A stretch of DNA of 64,000 nt from Adiantum capillus-veneris. Taxonomy: Eukaryota; Streptophyta; Polypodiopsida; Polypodiales; Pteridaceae. Every line of letters starts with the position of its first letter. The first letter of the stretch is position 1. Shown here one piece after another: positions 1-8,462 of this stretch. Made by a program: the position numbers and the translations under genes. The notes under the pieces are model-generated. The model was given only the letters and a program-made list of their open reading frames with translations, did not search any database and was not told the DNA's origin. The DNA lies in contig CM043946.1 in the NCBI GenBank assembly GCA_014529385.2, positions 18,232,077 to 18,296,076 of the forward strand, read 5' to 3'.

Positions 1-163
1 TGAAAACGCTGATGCCTCTTGGTGTTCCGTCGTGGTGAAACTGCAAAACACTATGGTGAGGCAAAAACGCTAGGGCTGAAATCTGCCTGCTACGGCCTGT
101 TGTCCTGAAAATGCAAAACGCTAGGCTTCTTGATTGGTCTTGCTGTTGCCAGGGCCGATCTGC
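1..163 (-). repeat. K-family LTR, left part, split by T element
   Basis: This stretch is rich in AAAACGCT-type motifs, the hallmark of the long K-family LTR seen complete at 28094-29320. It continues after the nested T element at 3523. The LTR begins left of the window, so its full length is unknown. The last five bases (TCTGC, 159-163) are repeated at 3523-3527 and are the target-site duplication of the T element. Confidence 0.75.
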
Positions 164-944
164 TGTCACAAGGCGAGCACCACGTGCCAATAGAAAAGAA
201 CAGACTGAACAGACTTTTAGCACTTCAATAACAACAGAACTCTGAGAGAGAGAGAGAGACGACACGCGACACGGAGTGGCGGAATTCCACCCTAGAGAGT
301 ATTGGCCCCAAACCTTGGCGCCCCTTTCGGTATCTCTTTATATTGCATCATCAAAGTACAAGCCGGTACTCCAGACTCTGCACCTTCTCCAGGAAGCATG
401 CCAGAGAATGAGCCCTAGCCTCATATTTAAAGGCCCTTGGCCTAAAAAGCAGTTTACATGAAAAGCTTTCAAAATCAAAAGCTTCTGATCCAAAAAGCAG
501 TTAAAAAAGCTTTCAAACTCAAAAGCTTCTGGTCCAAAAAGCAATGCCAAAAGCTGCAAGCGTAAATCACGGAAATCCGCACAACCTGCCACGTCATCAT
601 GCCAGCGCAATTTTTGGAAATCAGCCACGCTGTTGTAGTTTTAGGGTTAGGGTTTCCAAAATTAGGGTTTACAGGTTTTAGGGTTAGGGTTTTCAGAATT
701 AGGGTTTCAGCAGTTAGGGTTTCTGGAATTAGGGTTTCTGGCAGAAATTAGGGTTTGCAGGTTTTCGGGTTAGGGTTTTCAGAATTAGGGTTTGCAGCAA
801 TTAGGGTTTTTGCACTCGGGCAACCACGTCATCACTCTGTGACACTTCTTCTGTTGCTTGTTCTTCTTAGGGTTTAGGCCCCTCGGCCGGCATCTGTAAG
901 TTGGCTCCATTCTTTAGGCTTTGACACGTCAGCAGTTTGTTACA
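164..944 (-). repeat. T1 3' LTR
   Basis: This 781-bp copy matches 2670-3522 apart from the number of telomere-like units. Read on the minus strand it begins TGTAACAAACTG and ends CTTGTGACA. It contains a CT/GA-rich stretch near 245 and a degenerate TTAGGG array at 638-811. Sequence near 300-430 that looks translatable (ending in a short reading frame at 276-461) is LTR sequence repeated at 2782-2967 and is not taken as a gene. Confidence 0.85.
638..811 (+). repeat. Telomere-like repeat array inside T1 3' LTR
   Basis: There are about a dozen short units of the form TTAGGGTTT separated by 5-10 base spacers such as CCAAAA and CAGAA. On the transcribed (minus) strand the units read AAACCCTAA, the plant telo-box. 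The irregular spacing rules out a simple telomere remnant. The same array is in the other T LTRs, so it belongs to the LTR. Confidence 0.85.
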
Positions 945-960
945 TCTCCCCTTCTTGAAA
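945..960 (-). promoter_or_regulatory. Polypurine tract of T1
   Basis: On the minus strand the bases just before the 3' LTR read AAGAAGGGGAGA, a typical plus-strand primer site for LTR retrotransposons. Position and orientation agree with the primer-binding site at 2657-2668. The K element has a similar tract at 24749-24762. Confidence 0.75.
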
Positions 961-1150
961 GAGAGTAATCGTCCGCGATTACAGCATACCTGCAAAACAA
1001 CTCAAGTTAGCTCAAAAATTTCCGAGGGACATTTCGAGGGACAATCAATTTGCTCTTTTTATTAAGGAGTTAGCTTCTCCTTTCTGCTCTTTTGATCAAG
1101 GAGTTAGCTTTTCCTTTCGTCCATATCGGAACTCTTGATATTCCGGCGTA

Positions 1151-1650
1151 GTAAAATTAGCCACTCCCACCCTTACTTCATCGCGCATCGGCCGCGCTCC
1201 CGTCTTCACCGCAGTGTCTTACAGGGCATAAGCCAATTAAGATCACTTGCAAGAGAAGGATCCAGATTTGTTTCGAGTCATTGTTTTTCTCAAAAGCAGT
1301 GCCATGTAGATGTTGATGTCTACAGCTACCAAGCCGTATACTCCAAGTACTTGGCAAGCTTTCTAGAAAATTTTTGCCCGAAGTTATATGGTTTCTGACA
1401 TCTTCCTTCGGAGTGCAACTTCTGGCAGAGTGGGGTATCCCGAAATGCTTGCGATGGAAACCCTAGCAGATTATAACTTGAAGTTTCTCGACATCTCCCA
1501 GTAGATGTCTCTTCACGAGCAGATGAACTTGGAGACCGAGTGCGATTGCTATCTTGGGACTACCATCGCTGCCAAAGAAACACTGTTTTTCCAAGAGCTG
1601 ATAGACCATGCTGGCCTCGGCTACGACCTTATGGAAGAAACCTAACCCTA
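1151..1650 (+). pseudogene. Inverted gag remnant inside T1
   Basis: The plus strand here encodes fragments that match the minus-strand gag of the T2 element: SHSHPYFIAH near 1160 corresponds to about 55275, and a segment around 1570-1650 with ELIDHAGLGYDLM corresponds to ELMDHAAIGYKLM near 54290. Stops and frameshifts break it. Its orientation is opposite to that of T1 itself, which is the evidence for an internal inversion. No capsid function is expected. Confidence 0.65.
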
Positions 1651-1889
1651 ATTTTTGGTGCAGGTTTCAGGATGGAAAGTCAGTCGACTTTTCGAGCTCG
1701 ACTGATGTCGAGATTGCTTTTTAAGTTTGAGTTCTGTTTGATCTTGTTTGGTGATCCTGTTTGGAATTTGTTTGAAATGGATGGTATCTGTTTTGAACCT
1801 GTTTTGGTGCCGATTTCAATTGTTTGACTCTGGATTTGATATTGGTTTCAATGATTGGTGATTTTACTCCCGGGTGGAGAAGTGATAAA

Positions 1890-2432
1890 TAGTGTTTTGG
1901 TATTGTTTAAACCTCGGAACGACGCAGGCCGATGCTTGGGGAGCGTTTCGTTGTATGTTTGAAAACCTCCGAACGACGCAGGCCGATGTCTGGGGAGCGT
2001 TTGGTTGCATGCTTGTAAAATAATTGTTGTTGTGACTCCTGGCCCAGACCTGGATGGTTATGCGGGAGGAGTATTAAGAAGTCTGAGCAGTGGTTACTCT
2101 CAGCACCTCCAAACGACGCAGGCTGCGGTCTTGGGGGCATTTGGTTGTAAAAGGCCTCTATATCTCCCGGCCCGGACCTTTTTAGGTTATGCGGGAGGAG
2201 TGATGAGGGAGTCGTTGAATATCTCCCGGCCCGGACCTTGTTAGGTTATGCGGGAGGAGTGTTCATTGGTGGCTTTATGTTTCTATGTCTTGTAACATGC
2301 ATATGTGAGCATTTGTGTCGCATTGTGATGTGCCAACCACTGAATATTCCTAATTGGATGAGATTGCCTGGGTATGTAATTTTAGTGCATCAAGACACCC
2401 GAGGAAGATCAGCACGGTCTGGGCTCTGATAC
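1890..2432 (+). repeat. Short-period repeats of the T-family 3' region (inverted)
   Basis: Two motifs alternate. One is ATGCGGGAGGAGT, with three copies (near 2062, 2187 and 2248), each preceded by a CCCGGCCCGGACC-like block that can pair with it as a CTCCCG/CGGGAG stem. The other is built on CGACGCAGGC and GGGGAGCGTTTGGTTG, also with three copies (near 1919, 1973 and 2113). The same region occurs in opposite orientation at 52830-53360 in T2. It has no believable coding content. Confidence 0.7.
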
Positions 2433-2552
2433 CACTGTCACAAGGCGGGCACCACGTGCCAATAGAAAAGAACAGACTGAACAGACTTTTAGCACTTCAA
2501 TAACAACAGAACTCTGAGAGAGAGAGAGAGACGACACGCGACACGGAGTGGC
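2423..2552 (-). repeat. Extra T LTR end plus primer-binding site
   Basis: Positions 2436-2552 repeat the terminal 117 bp of the T LTR, and 2423-2434 repeat the primer-binding site, about 115 bp downstream of the authentic pair at 2657-2670. Homology stops at GGAGTGGC. This is a partial tandem copy of the LTR-PBS junction inside the element, not a separate insertion, since no TSD is seen. Confidence 0.75.
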
Positions 2553-2656
2553 TAGTATGTCCGGGTTGGAGGGCGAAGATATCTCGAATCAAATTCGAAA
2601 AGCTCTGTCTGCTCTTTTGTAGGATCGGTATGCTTTTAGAAAAGGACACGCCTGAT

Positions 2657-2668
2657 GCTCTGATACCA
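2657..2668 (-). other. Primer-binding site of T1
   Basis: The minus strand reads TGGTATCAGAGC, the usual plant primer-binding site complementary to the 3' end of initiator tRNA-Met. One base separates it from the LTR end. Confidence 0.85.
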
Positions 2669-2669
2669 C

Positions 2670-3522
2670 TGTCACAAGGCGAGCACCACGTGCCAATAGA
2701 AAAGAACAGACTGAACAGACTTTTAGCACTTCAATAACAATAGAACTCTGAGAGAGAGAGAGACACGACACGCGACACGGAGTGGCGGAATTCCACCCTA
2801 GAGAGTATTGGCCCCAAACCTTGGCGCCCCTTTCGGTATTTCTTTATATTGCATCATCAAAGTACAAGCCGGTACTCAAGACTCTGCACCTTCTCCAGGA
2901 AGCATGCCAGAGAATGAGCCCTAGCCTCATATTTAAAGGCCCTTGGCCTAAAAAGCAGTTTACATGAAAAGCTTTCAAAATCAAAAGCTTCTGATCCAAA
3001 AAGCAGTTAAAAAAGCTTTCAAACTCAAAAGCTTCTGGTCCAAAAAGCAATGCCAAAAGCTGCAAGCGTAAATCACGGAAATCTGTACAACCTGCCACGT
3101 CATCATGCCAGCGCAATTTTTGGAAATCAGCCACGCTGTTGCAGTTTTAGGGTTAGGGTTTCCAAAATTAGGGTTTACAGGTTTTAGGGTTAGGGTTTTC
3201 GAATTAGGGTTTCAGCAGTTAGTGTTTCTGGAATTAGGGTTTCAGCAGTTAGGGTTTCTGGAATTAGGGTTTCAGCAGTTAGGGTTTCCAGAATTAGGGT
3301 TTCTGGCAGAAATTAGGGTTTGCAGGTTTTAGGGTTAGGGTTTTTGGAATTAGGGTTCAGAATTAGGGTTTGCAGCAATTAGGGTTTCTGCACTCGGGCA
3401 GCCACGTCGTCACTCTGTGACACTTCTTCTGTTGCTTGTTCTTCTTAGGGTTTAGGCCCCTCGGCTGGCATCTGTAAGTTGGCTCCATTCTTTAGGCTTT
3501 GACACGTCAGCAGTTTGTTACA
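2670..3522 (-). repeat. T1 5' LTR
   Basis: This 853-bp copy matches 164-944. Most of the 72-bp length difference lies in the telomere-like array at 3145-3390. On the minus strand it carries the promoter region of the element, with the telo-boxes in the upstream (U3) part. Confidence 0.85.
3145..3390 (+). repeat. Telomere-like repeat array inside T1 5' LTR
   Basis: Degenerate TTAGGGTTT units with spacers such as TCAGCAG and CTGGAA. Several 20-25 bp higher-order units (AATTAGGGTTTCAGCAGTTAG type) are amplified here relative to the 3' LTR, which explains the longer LTR. Confidence 0.85.
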
Positions 3523-4032
3523 TCTGCTGTGCACAAAACGCCAGGCTGCTTGTGGATGAAAACGCTAGGTTCTTGCAGATGCAAAAACGCTAGCTCTGCT
3601 GATGTGGGGGGTCTTGCTGAGAAGTTGCCTGTTGAGCAAGGTGCTCCAACTGCCTCTTCTGCCAGAAAGTGCTAGCGCTAGGTTTCTATTTATACAAACT
3701 TAGCAAAATTACCCCACCTGCTTCCCAACAAAAGGCACTTAAAAATAATAAGTGAAAAATGTCAAAAAAAGGAAAAATAGATCTATGCATCGTAAAAATG
3801 CTCCTAATGGATTCTGATGGAATTTGATGATCATGCTGTGTGCCACCAGAGGATATGCATCTACTCCAAGTGACTGGTCATGCACGATTTGCGAACAGAC
3901 TCACAAAAGTGCCAGATCACTTCCTATTCTAGTGCTAGATCACTTCTTATTCTAGACTGACTTGACTGAACTGAACCTTGGTCATGCTGTAGCTTGTCCA
4001 CGGACACATAGGGTTGGATGTGTCACGTGACA
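3523..4032 (-). repeat. K-family LTR, right part
   Basis: The sequence resumes the K LTR after T1. It contains AAAACGCT motifs, a run of six G, the GAGAAGTTGCCTGTTGAGC block, the ATAATAAGTGAAAAAT block and the terminal GTGTCACGTGACA at 4020-4032. All match the complete K LTR at 28094-29320. No polypurine tract follows on the chromovirus side, so it is more likely a solo LTR or a truncated element than the LTR of CV1. Confidence 0.75.
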
Positions 4033-4052
4033 AGTCATTTCGTCTATCAGTT

Positions 4053-4112
4053 CCTATACTTAAAAACAAGTCAAGAACAAATCCTATACTTAAAAACAAG
4101 TCAAGAACAAAT
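4053..4112 (+). repeat. 30-bp perfect tandem duplication
   Basis: The unit starting CCTATACTTAAAAACAAG occurs at 4053-4082 and again at 4083-4112 in the 3' untranslated part of CV1. It has no visible function and is probably a replication-slippage duplication. Confidence 0.85.
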
Positions 4113-4320
4113 CAGTTTCATATTCCGGAATTCCATCTTATAAAGTCATGCAGCAGAACACTGTCAGCTCTCAGTATTCCTGAAGCTCAAAGAGACATCA
4201 ATGACTCTAGTATTCAAAAATCAAGGGATCTGTTGACAAAGGAGCGGAGTAACTGCCCTCTTGTGCAACCTACTGCACTAGATCTCCGGCCAAGCTGAAT
4301 TCTGGGTTCCATTTGGAATA

Positions 4321-4866
4321 GACTATGCTAAACCAAACGCTTCAAGGTAAAGTTTCACAATCTGAGGAGTATCTGCTAGGTCCTCCTCCTCCATCCACTT
4401 TGCATCCAATGCAGGATAGTTCTTGAATTTAACCAAGAACCGCCTTCTTACTTTACCCTTAATCTTTCTGTCCTTATGTGCCAAAATCTATTCAGGAACA
4501 AGGATCTTCTCGTTTTCCTCCACTTCGGGTTGCTCATCGGCTCCCCATCTTCGGGCACATCTCCTTTAAAAGGTTTCAAGAGACTCACATGAAATGCATT
4601 GTGAATCCTCCAAGTGTCATTGTCACATAAGGACAGAAAGATTAAGGGTAAAGTAAGAAGGCGGTTCTTAATCTGAGGTCCCTGTCGGAGACAATTGTCT
4701 CAGGCATGCCATGTAATCTGAAAATTTTGGGCCACAAACAGTCTTGCTAAGTGAGCCGGCTTGACTGTTTTCTTCACTGGAATGAATTGAACCTGCTTGC
4801 TAAATCTGTCAATGACAGTCCAGATACCATCATGACTACTCTGTGTTCTCGAGAGATCAAAAATGA
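4321..4866 (-). pseudogene. CV1 integrase core and chromodomain, broken
   Basis: The minus strand near 4700-4866 shows integrase core pieces (TVIDRFSKQ, then a degraded SDRG-type segment near 4680). Near 4325-4480 it encodes a chromodomain-like end: HKDRKIKGKVRRRFLVKFKN, then WMEEEDL and a stop near 4322. A chromodomain after integrase defines chromoviruses, where it is thought to guide insertion to certain chromatin. Frameshifts are present. A 46-bp inverted copy of the chromodomain segment lies at 4624-4669, directly after the shortened core. Confidence 0.7.
4435..4669. repeat. 46-bp perfect inverted repeat
   Basis: Arm 4435-4480 (AAGAACCGCC ... CTTATGTG) is the exact reverse complement of arm 4624-4669, with a 143-bp loop. 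Both derive from the chromodomain coding segment. The second arm replaced the end of the integrase core, so an inverted duplication occurred within this copy or its parent. Confidence 0.9.
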
Positions 4867-4894
4867 AATCCATTGCAACACTTTTTTTTTTTGC

Positions 4895-5760
4895 GAGAAA
4901 AAGATCCTTCTATTAGTTAATGAAAACTGCCCATAGGGCTACATCCACCTCTGCAAAAGAGGACTACAAGAAGCATGATGGGGAGACTCTCCCAATGAAA
5001 AAGCAGCATATATACAATGAGGCTAAATCAAGAGATGGGAGGAGGGAAGAGCCACACAGGTGGACAGTAGTGCCATCTGAGCACTCCCTGGACTATGGTG
5101 TAGAAAGGCCCAGGGCGCCAGAGTCGAAGGAAAGCCTCGCGGCGCTCCCGCATGCGGTCGGAGCTGCCCTGTGGTCCCTCAAGATGTCCTCTGAGAGTAT
5201 GGATCAGCTCTAGCCAAAAGTCACGAACAGTCTCTGCTGGTGGCACAGGGCGAGCCTCAAAGATGCGGAAACAGCGGGCCCGCCAGATGAACCAGAGAGC
5301 TAGGCCACTGATGAGTTCCCAACACTCCTCTCACTGCACCACTCCTGTGGAGTAAGCTCTGTAGCAGGCTGGAGTGCAGGTCGCCCCCCCTGCATCACTA
5401 TCATCCTGCTGGTGGAAGATAGCTCAAACTGAAGTGCCGGCCCCGTGAGGGTGGACCAAGCCGCTGCCCCCCAAGTGTACTGTCGAGCCGTGGAGAGGGC
5501 AGGCATCAGCGGCAGAACTCGTAGCCACACCTACTGGGCCGAGGGACAGTCCCAAAGACAGTGACGCTGACTCTCCACCAACTGGTCACAGGCTGCACAT
5601 GTGGCCGAGAGACCACTATGCACAAGCCAGCTCCCTACTGCTGTGGCTCTGTGTGCAACCAGCCACTGGAACAAAGTGACGCGCTTCGACTGTCTTGAGT
5701 CCCACAGCCTCTGCCAAAAGGCTGCCAAGAACTCGACTGTGAGGCCCTCCTCCTACCAAT
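4895..5760 (-). pseudogene. LINE1 ORF2 C-terminus, zf-RVT domain
   Basis: Near 5531-5728 the product has WDSRQSKRVTLFQWLVAHRA and the cysteine-rich CAACDQLVESQRHCLWDCP, which matches the zinc-binding zf-RVT region at the end of plant LINE ORF2 proteins. Downstream frames (5300-5530 and 5028-5246) continue the tail, with tryptophan-rich segments such as FWRARCFRIFE-like sequence, but contain stops. The reading frame is not open over the whole stretch. Confidence 0.75.
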
Positions 5761-6028
5761 GACGTGCTGCAACGGGGCGGGCCTCTCTATGTGCTACAAG
5801 TATATGACGTCCAAGCCGAACAGTGTACTAAAATAAGGGGACTCTTGGGCAGTCTGCAGAAGAGAAGGGGTCCCTCCATAGCCACTCACCAGGATCCCAC
5901 TGTACTCGTGCCAGTGGACAACACTCCCAAGCCCATAGCCTCCAGTGTCCAGTCTTAAGAGCTGCTGGGTCAGGGTCTATGACGCAAGTCCTCCCACAGA
6001 TGCCCACAACTCGGATCCTTTGGAAACA

Positions 6029-6775
6029 TCACTCTGCTACCTGCGGGGCCTCTGCTGCAACTCGCTGTAATCGTCCCCCACCCTGAAGCTCGAAGAACAG
6101 GGCTGGGACAGTCTCTGAGTAGGCCCTGACTGAAATGAGAACCTCCAATCGTGTGAAGGCTCCCATCCACTGGGGTGCTACTGGCTCGAGAGGCGTGAGC
6201 CACTTAGCTGGAACTGACTCTGAGATGTCCTGACACATGCTCTGCACCCCAATGTAGTGAAAGGCACTACAAAGATCTGGGCCAAGCAGGTCCCAGTACT
6301 CCAAGAAGCTGGGAGTCAGCCCATCCTCACCTGCACAGCTACCGCGAGGGAGGGCCCTAAGAGTCGTGTGCAGCTCCTCAAGCTGAAGAGACATCTCTAG
6401 CCTCTGGCGCATCTCCTCAGTCACAAGACAAGGTATCTGTGCCCAAACCTGTTCCCTGCATGCATCCTGCCGCTCTGACTGGGGCTCAGCCAACAGTAAC
6501 TCACGGTAAAAGTCAGTAGCAATTGCATGCATATCCTCGGGCTCACAAACAACTGACCCATCGGGTCTCCTCAACTGATTGACCTTGGCATGCGAGTGTC
6601 GAGGTCCCACTGTCTCAAAAAAGGCACCTGTCACTCTGTCACCCACCTGAGTCCACTGAGATGCCTGTCGGTGAAATGCAAACTCATGACGCCTCTCCTT
6701 TGTGCAAGCAAGCTCCTGTCGAGCCTGCTGTAACTGCTCCTCCAACCATGGACTGTCTGGATGTTGCTCCTGCAT
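6029..6775 (-). pseudogene. LINE1 ORF2 reverse transcriptase N-terminal part
   Basis: The 248-codon frame includes GDRVTGAFFETVGPRH and LPRGSCAGEDGLTPSFLEYW, which match the start of the L1-type RT domain (the usual form is LPxGKAPGxDGLxxEFY). After SMCQDISESVPAKW the sequence no longer resembles RT. The palm, including the YADD box, is missing between here and the zf-RVT region. The enzyme would be inactive. Confidence 0.8.
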
Positions 6776-7267
6776 CCTCTGTAGTGAAGCAATGCCTCGT
6801 CTGTCGTCTGAGACGCTGCTCCTCCTCTCTCGCTGCAGCCTGTCGAGCCAGAGACTCCTGGAGAAAAAAGTGGCTAAGCTGAGCTAGGCCTAAGGCCACT
6901 CTGTCTGCAGGTAGAGCCTGGCTGTCCATGCCCTCTGTCCAAAGAGCCTCTACCCTCTCTCTGAGTGCTGAGTCCAACAAGACCCGCTCTAGGATCCGAA
7001 GCATCGTGCTCCCACTCCTCTGCCTGTCTGCCACTGTGAGGATCACTGGTGCATGGTCCGAGAAGGATGTCCCTGCCAGGATGCCCATTGATCCCCCCAA
7101 GTCACTGAAGTGGCCACTAGTGTAGAAGCGATCTATCCACGATAGATTCACTCCTCCCACTCTGTGGTCCGACCTAGAGAAGGCAAGACTCTCTGGAGGC
7201 CTCACAAAGCCAGAGTGCTGCCATGTATCCAAGACCCTCAAAGTCATACACAACCTCTCCCAAGCAG
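6684..7267 (-). pseudogene. LINE1 ORF2 endonuclease end and linker
   Basis: This frame continues the apurinic-type endonuclease after the 425-bp insertion: AWERLCMTLRVLDTW, then WIDRFYTSGHF and the conserved SDHAPV near 7060. A glutamine/arginine-rich linker follows towards RT. SDH is the histidine-bearing motif at the end of the EEP endonuclease fold. The frame passes into the RT part with shifts. Confidence 0.8.
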
Positions 7268-7693
7268 TGTTACGGGACCCTGAAGAGCGGCCCGTAAATG
7301 GAACTTAGGGGCCGCGCGTTCGCCGATCCTTCACCTGAACACAAGTTAGCCGACTTCACAACAAGTTGAGCAAGTATTTCAAAGGGACGCGCGAGACAAG
7401 ATTGTGGAAACAAGCCCGTGACGGGCGCTTTGTATTGATTCAAAAAGGTGATTACAAAAGGGACGGAGGCCTCTCTAGCGCCTCTGAAGACTGGGTTAAC
7501 CTAACTCCAACCTAGAATGGGTAAATGGTTTTATTGACGTGAGGACTGCCACCCCGGCTCCGGTTGAACAACCGGCCCCCTCTTGGCTACCCCGGCAGGA
7601 TGCGCACGGTTCACCAAGAGTGGAGTACTACTCCCTTATAAGTCCTTTAATTCGGGGCGCTGAGGCAAACCACCCAAGCCCCATGGCCTTGAG
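7268..7693. mobile_element. About 425-bp insertion in LINE1 endonuclease
   Basis: LINE1 coding sequence stops at AAGCAG (7262-7267) and resumes at GCTGCTAAC (7694 on), with the target short motif AGC-G present on both sides as an imperfect TSD. The insert starts TGTTACGGGACCC and holds a CCCGTGACGGG hairpin near 7417, a TTATAAG box on the minus strand near 7640, and no ORF. It may be a solo LTR, a TRIM or a SINE. The right end lacks a canonical CA. Confidence 0.6.
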
Positions 7694-8217
7694 GCTGCTA
7701 ACTCGACTCCATGCACAGTAGCATGGTTGCCTCCAATCCTGTCAGAAGGGTCCTCCAACATGTTGAAGTCCCCTCCTACACACCAATGGTCAGACTGTGG
7801 CAAAGACTCAACAATCTGTGACCAAAACTCTGCACGAGCACTCGCCACATTGGGCGCATAGATGTTCAGGAAGCCCACAAGGCCACCCTGAACCTGCATA
7901 GTAATCCACTGAGCCCTGCCCGGCACAATAATCTCTCTGCCCACAATGGCCTGCTGCAATGAGTCCGCAATAGTCATACATACCCCACCCTGGATGCCTC
8001 CAGGTCCAAAAGCAGCTGACCAAAAGGTATCATATCGTCCACGCAAAATCTGACCACATCGCCGAATGCGGCTCTCAGACAGATGGTGCTCCTGTAGCAT
8101 AAGAAGATCAATCTCTCCTCCCACAAGGCAACGCTGAAGCTCCTGACGCAATCGGCCCCGTTGTCGCTGAAACTGGGGCCCACATAGTCCTTGCACGTTC
8201 CACGAGACGATCCTCAT
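7694..8217 (-). pseudogene. LINE1 ORF2 apurinic endonuclease, N-terminal part
   Basis: ORF2 most likely starts at the ATG at 8215-8217 (MRIVSWNVQGL), since this is where the EEP endonuclease domain begins. The open frame extends upstream only by chance. Catalytic motifs seen are NVQG (Asn), LLMLQEHHL (Glu) and GGDFNMLEDPSDR (Asp/Asn). The enzyme nicks target DNA to prime reverse transcription. The domain is interrupted at 7693 and finishes at 6684-7267. ORF1 ends at 8463, leaving a gap of about 245 bp. Confidence 0.85.
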
Positions 8218-8462
8218 GGGGAGCGAGAGAGAACAGATGCTGTCGCAGCAGCAAGACGGGCTATCTTCGAGGCTGGCTTGGATGGGAGTAATCCGCATCC
8301 GAGCGTCCTCTAGATAGGCGAGACTGTAGTGAGTGCCTAGCCCAAGCCCAAGCAGAGCGAGCCGTACGTAAAGCAACCTCCTCTGTCCAGGAGTCTTCAT
8401 GAAATGTATACATAGCAAGGCAAACACTGTGTATCAGCAAAAAAGTACACCACAATGTGCCT

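Larger units (their letters stand above)
164..3522 (-). mobile_element. Complete non-autonomous LTR retrotransposon, family T (T1)
   Basis: The element has two LTRs (164-944 and 2670-3522) with TGT/ACA ends and a 5-bp TSD, TCTGC, at 159-163 and 3523-3527. On the minus strand a primer-binding site (TGGTATCAGAGC) abuts the right LTR and a polypurine tract abuts the left one, so it is transcribed leftwards. The 1.7-kb interior has no RT, RNase H or integrase. Compared with the related element at 52713-56001, the middle of the interior (about 1151-2432) is inverted, and there is an extra copy of the LTR end plus primer site at 2423-2552. The perfect TSD means the element was inserted as a unit. 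It sits inside a K-family LTR. Confidence 0.85.

Noticed and set aside
276-461. 61-codon frame starting MAEFHPREYW, also at 2782 and 40852
   Set aside because: It is LTR sequence repeated in each T LTR; at 40852 it only extends TAT1 gag by chance.
638-811. TTAGGG-like arrays as a chromosome end or telomere fusion
   Set aside because: Units are irregular, and the arrays occur at the same place in every T LTR, so they are part of the element.
3523-4032. K LTR at the left end as the 3' LTR of CV1
   Set aside because: It matches the K family and not the CV1 5' LTR, and no polypurine tract adjoins it.
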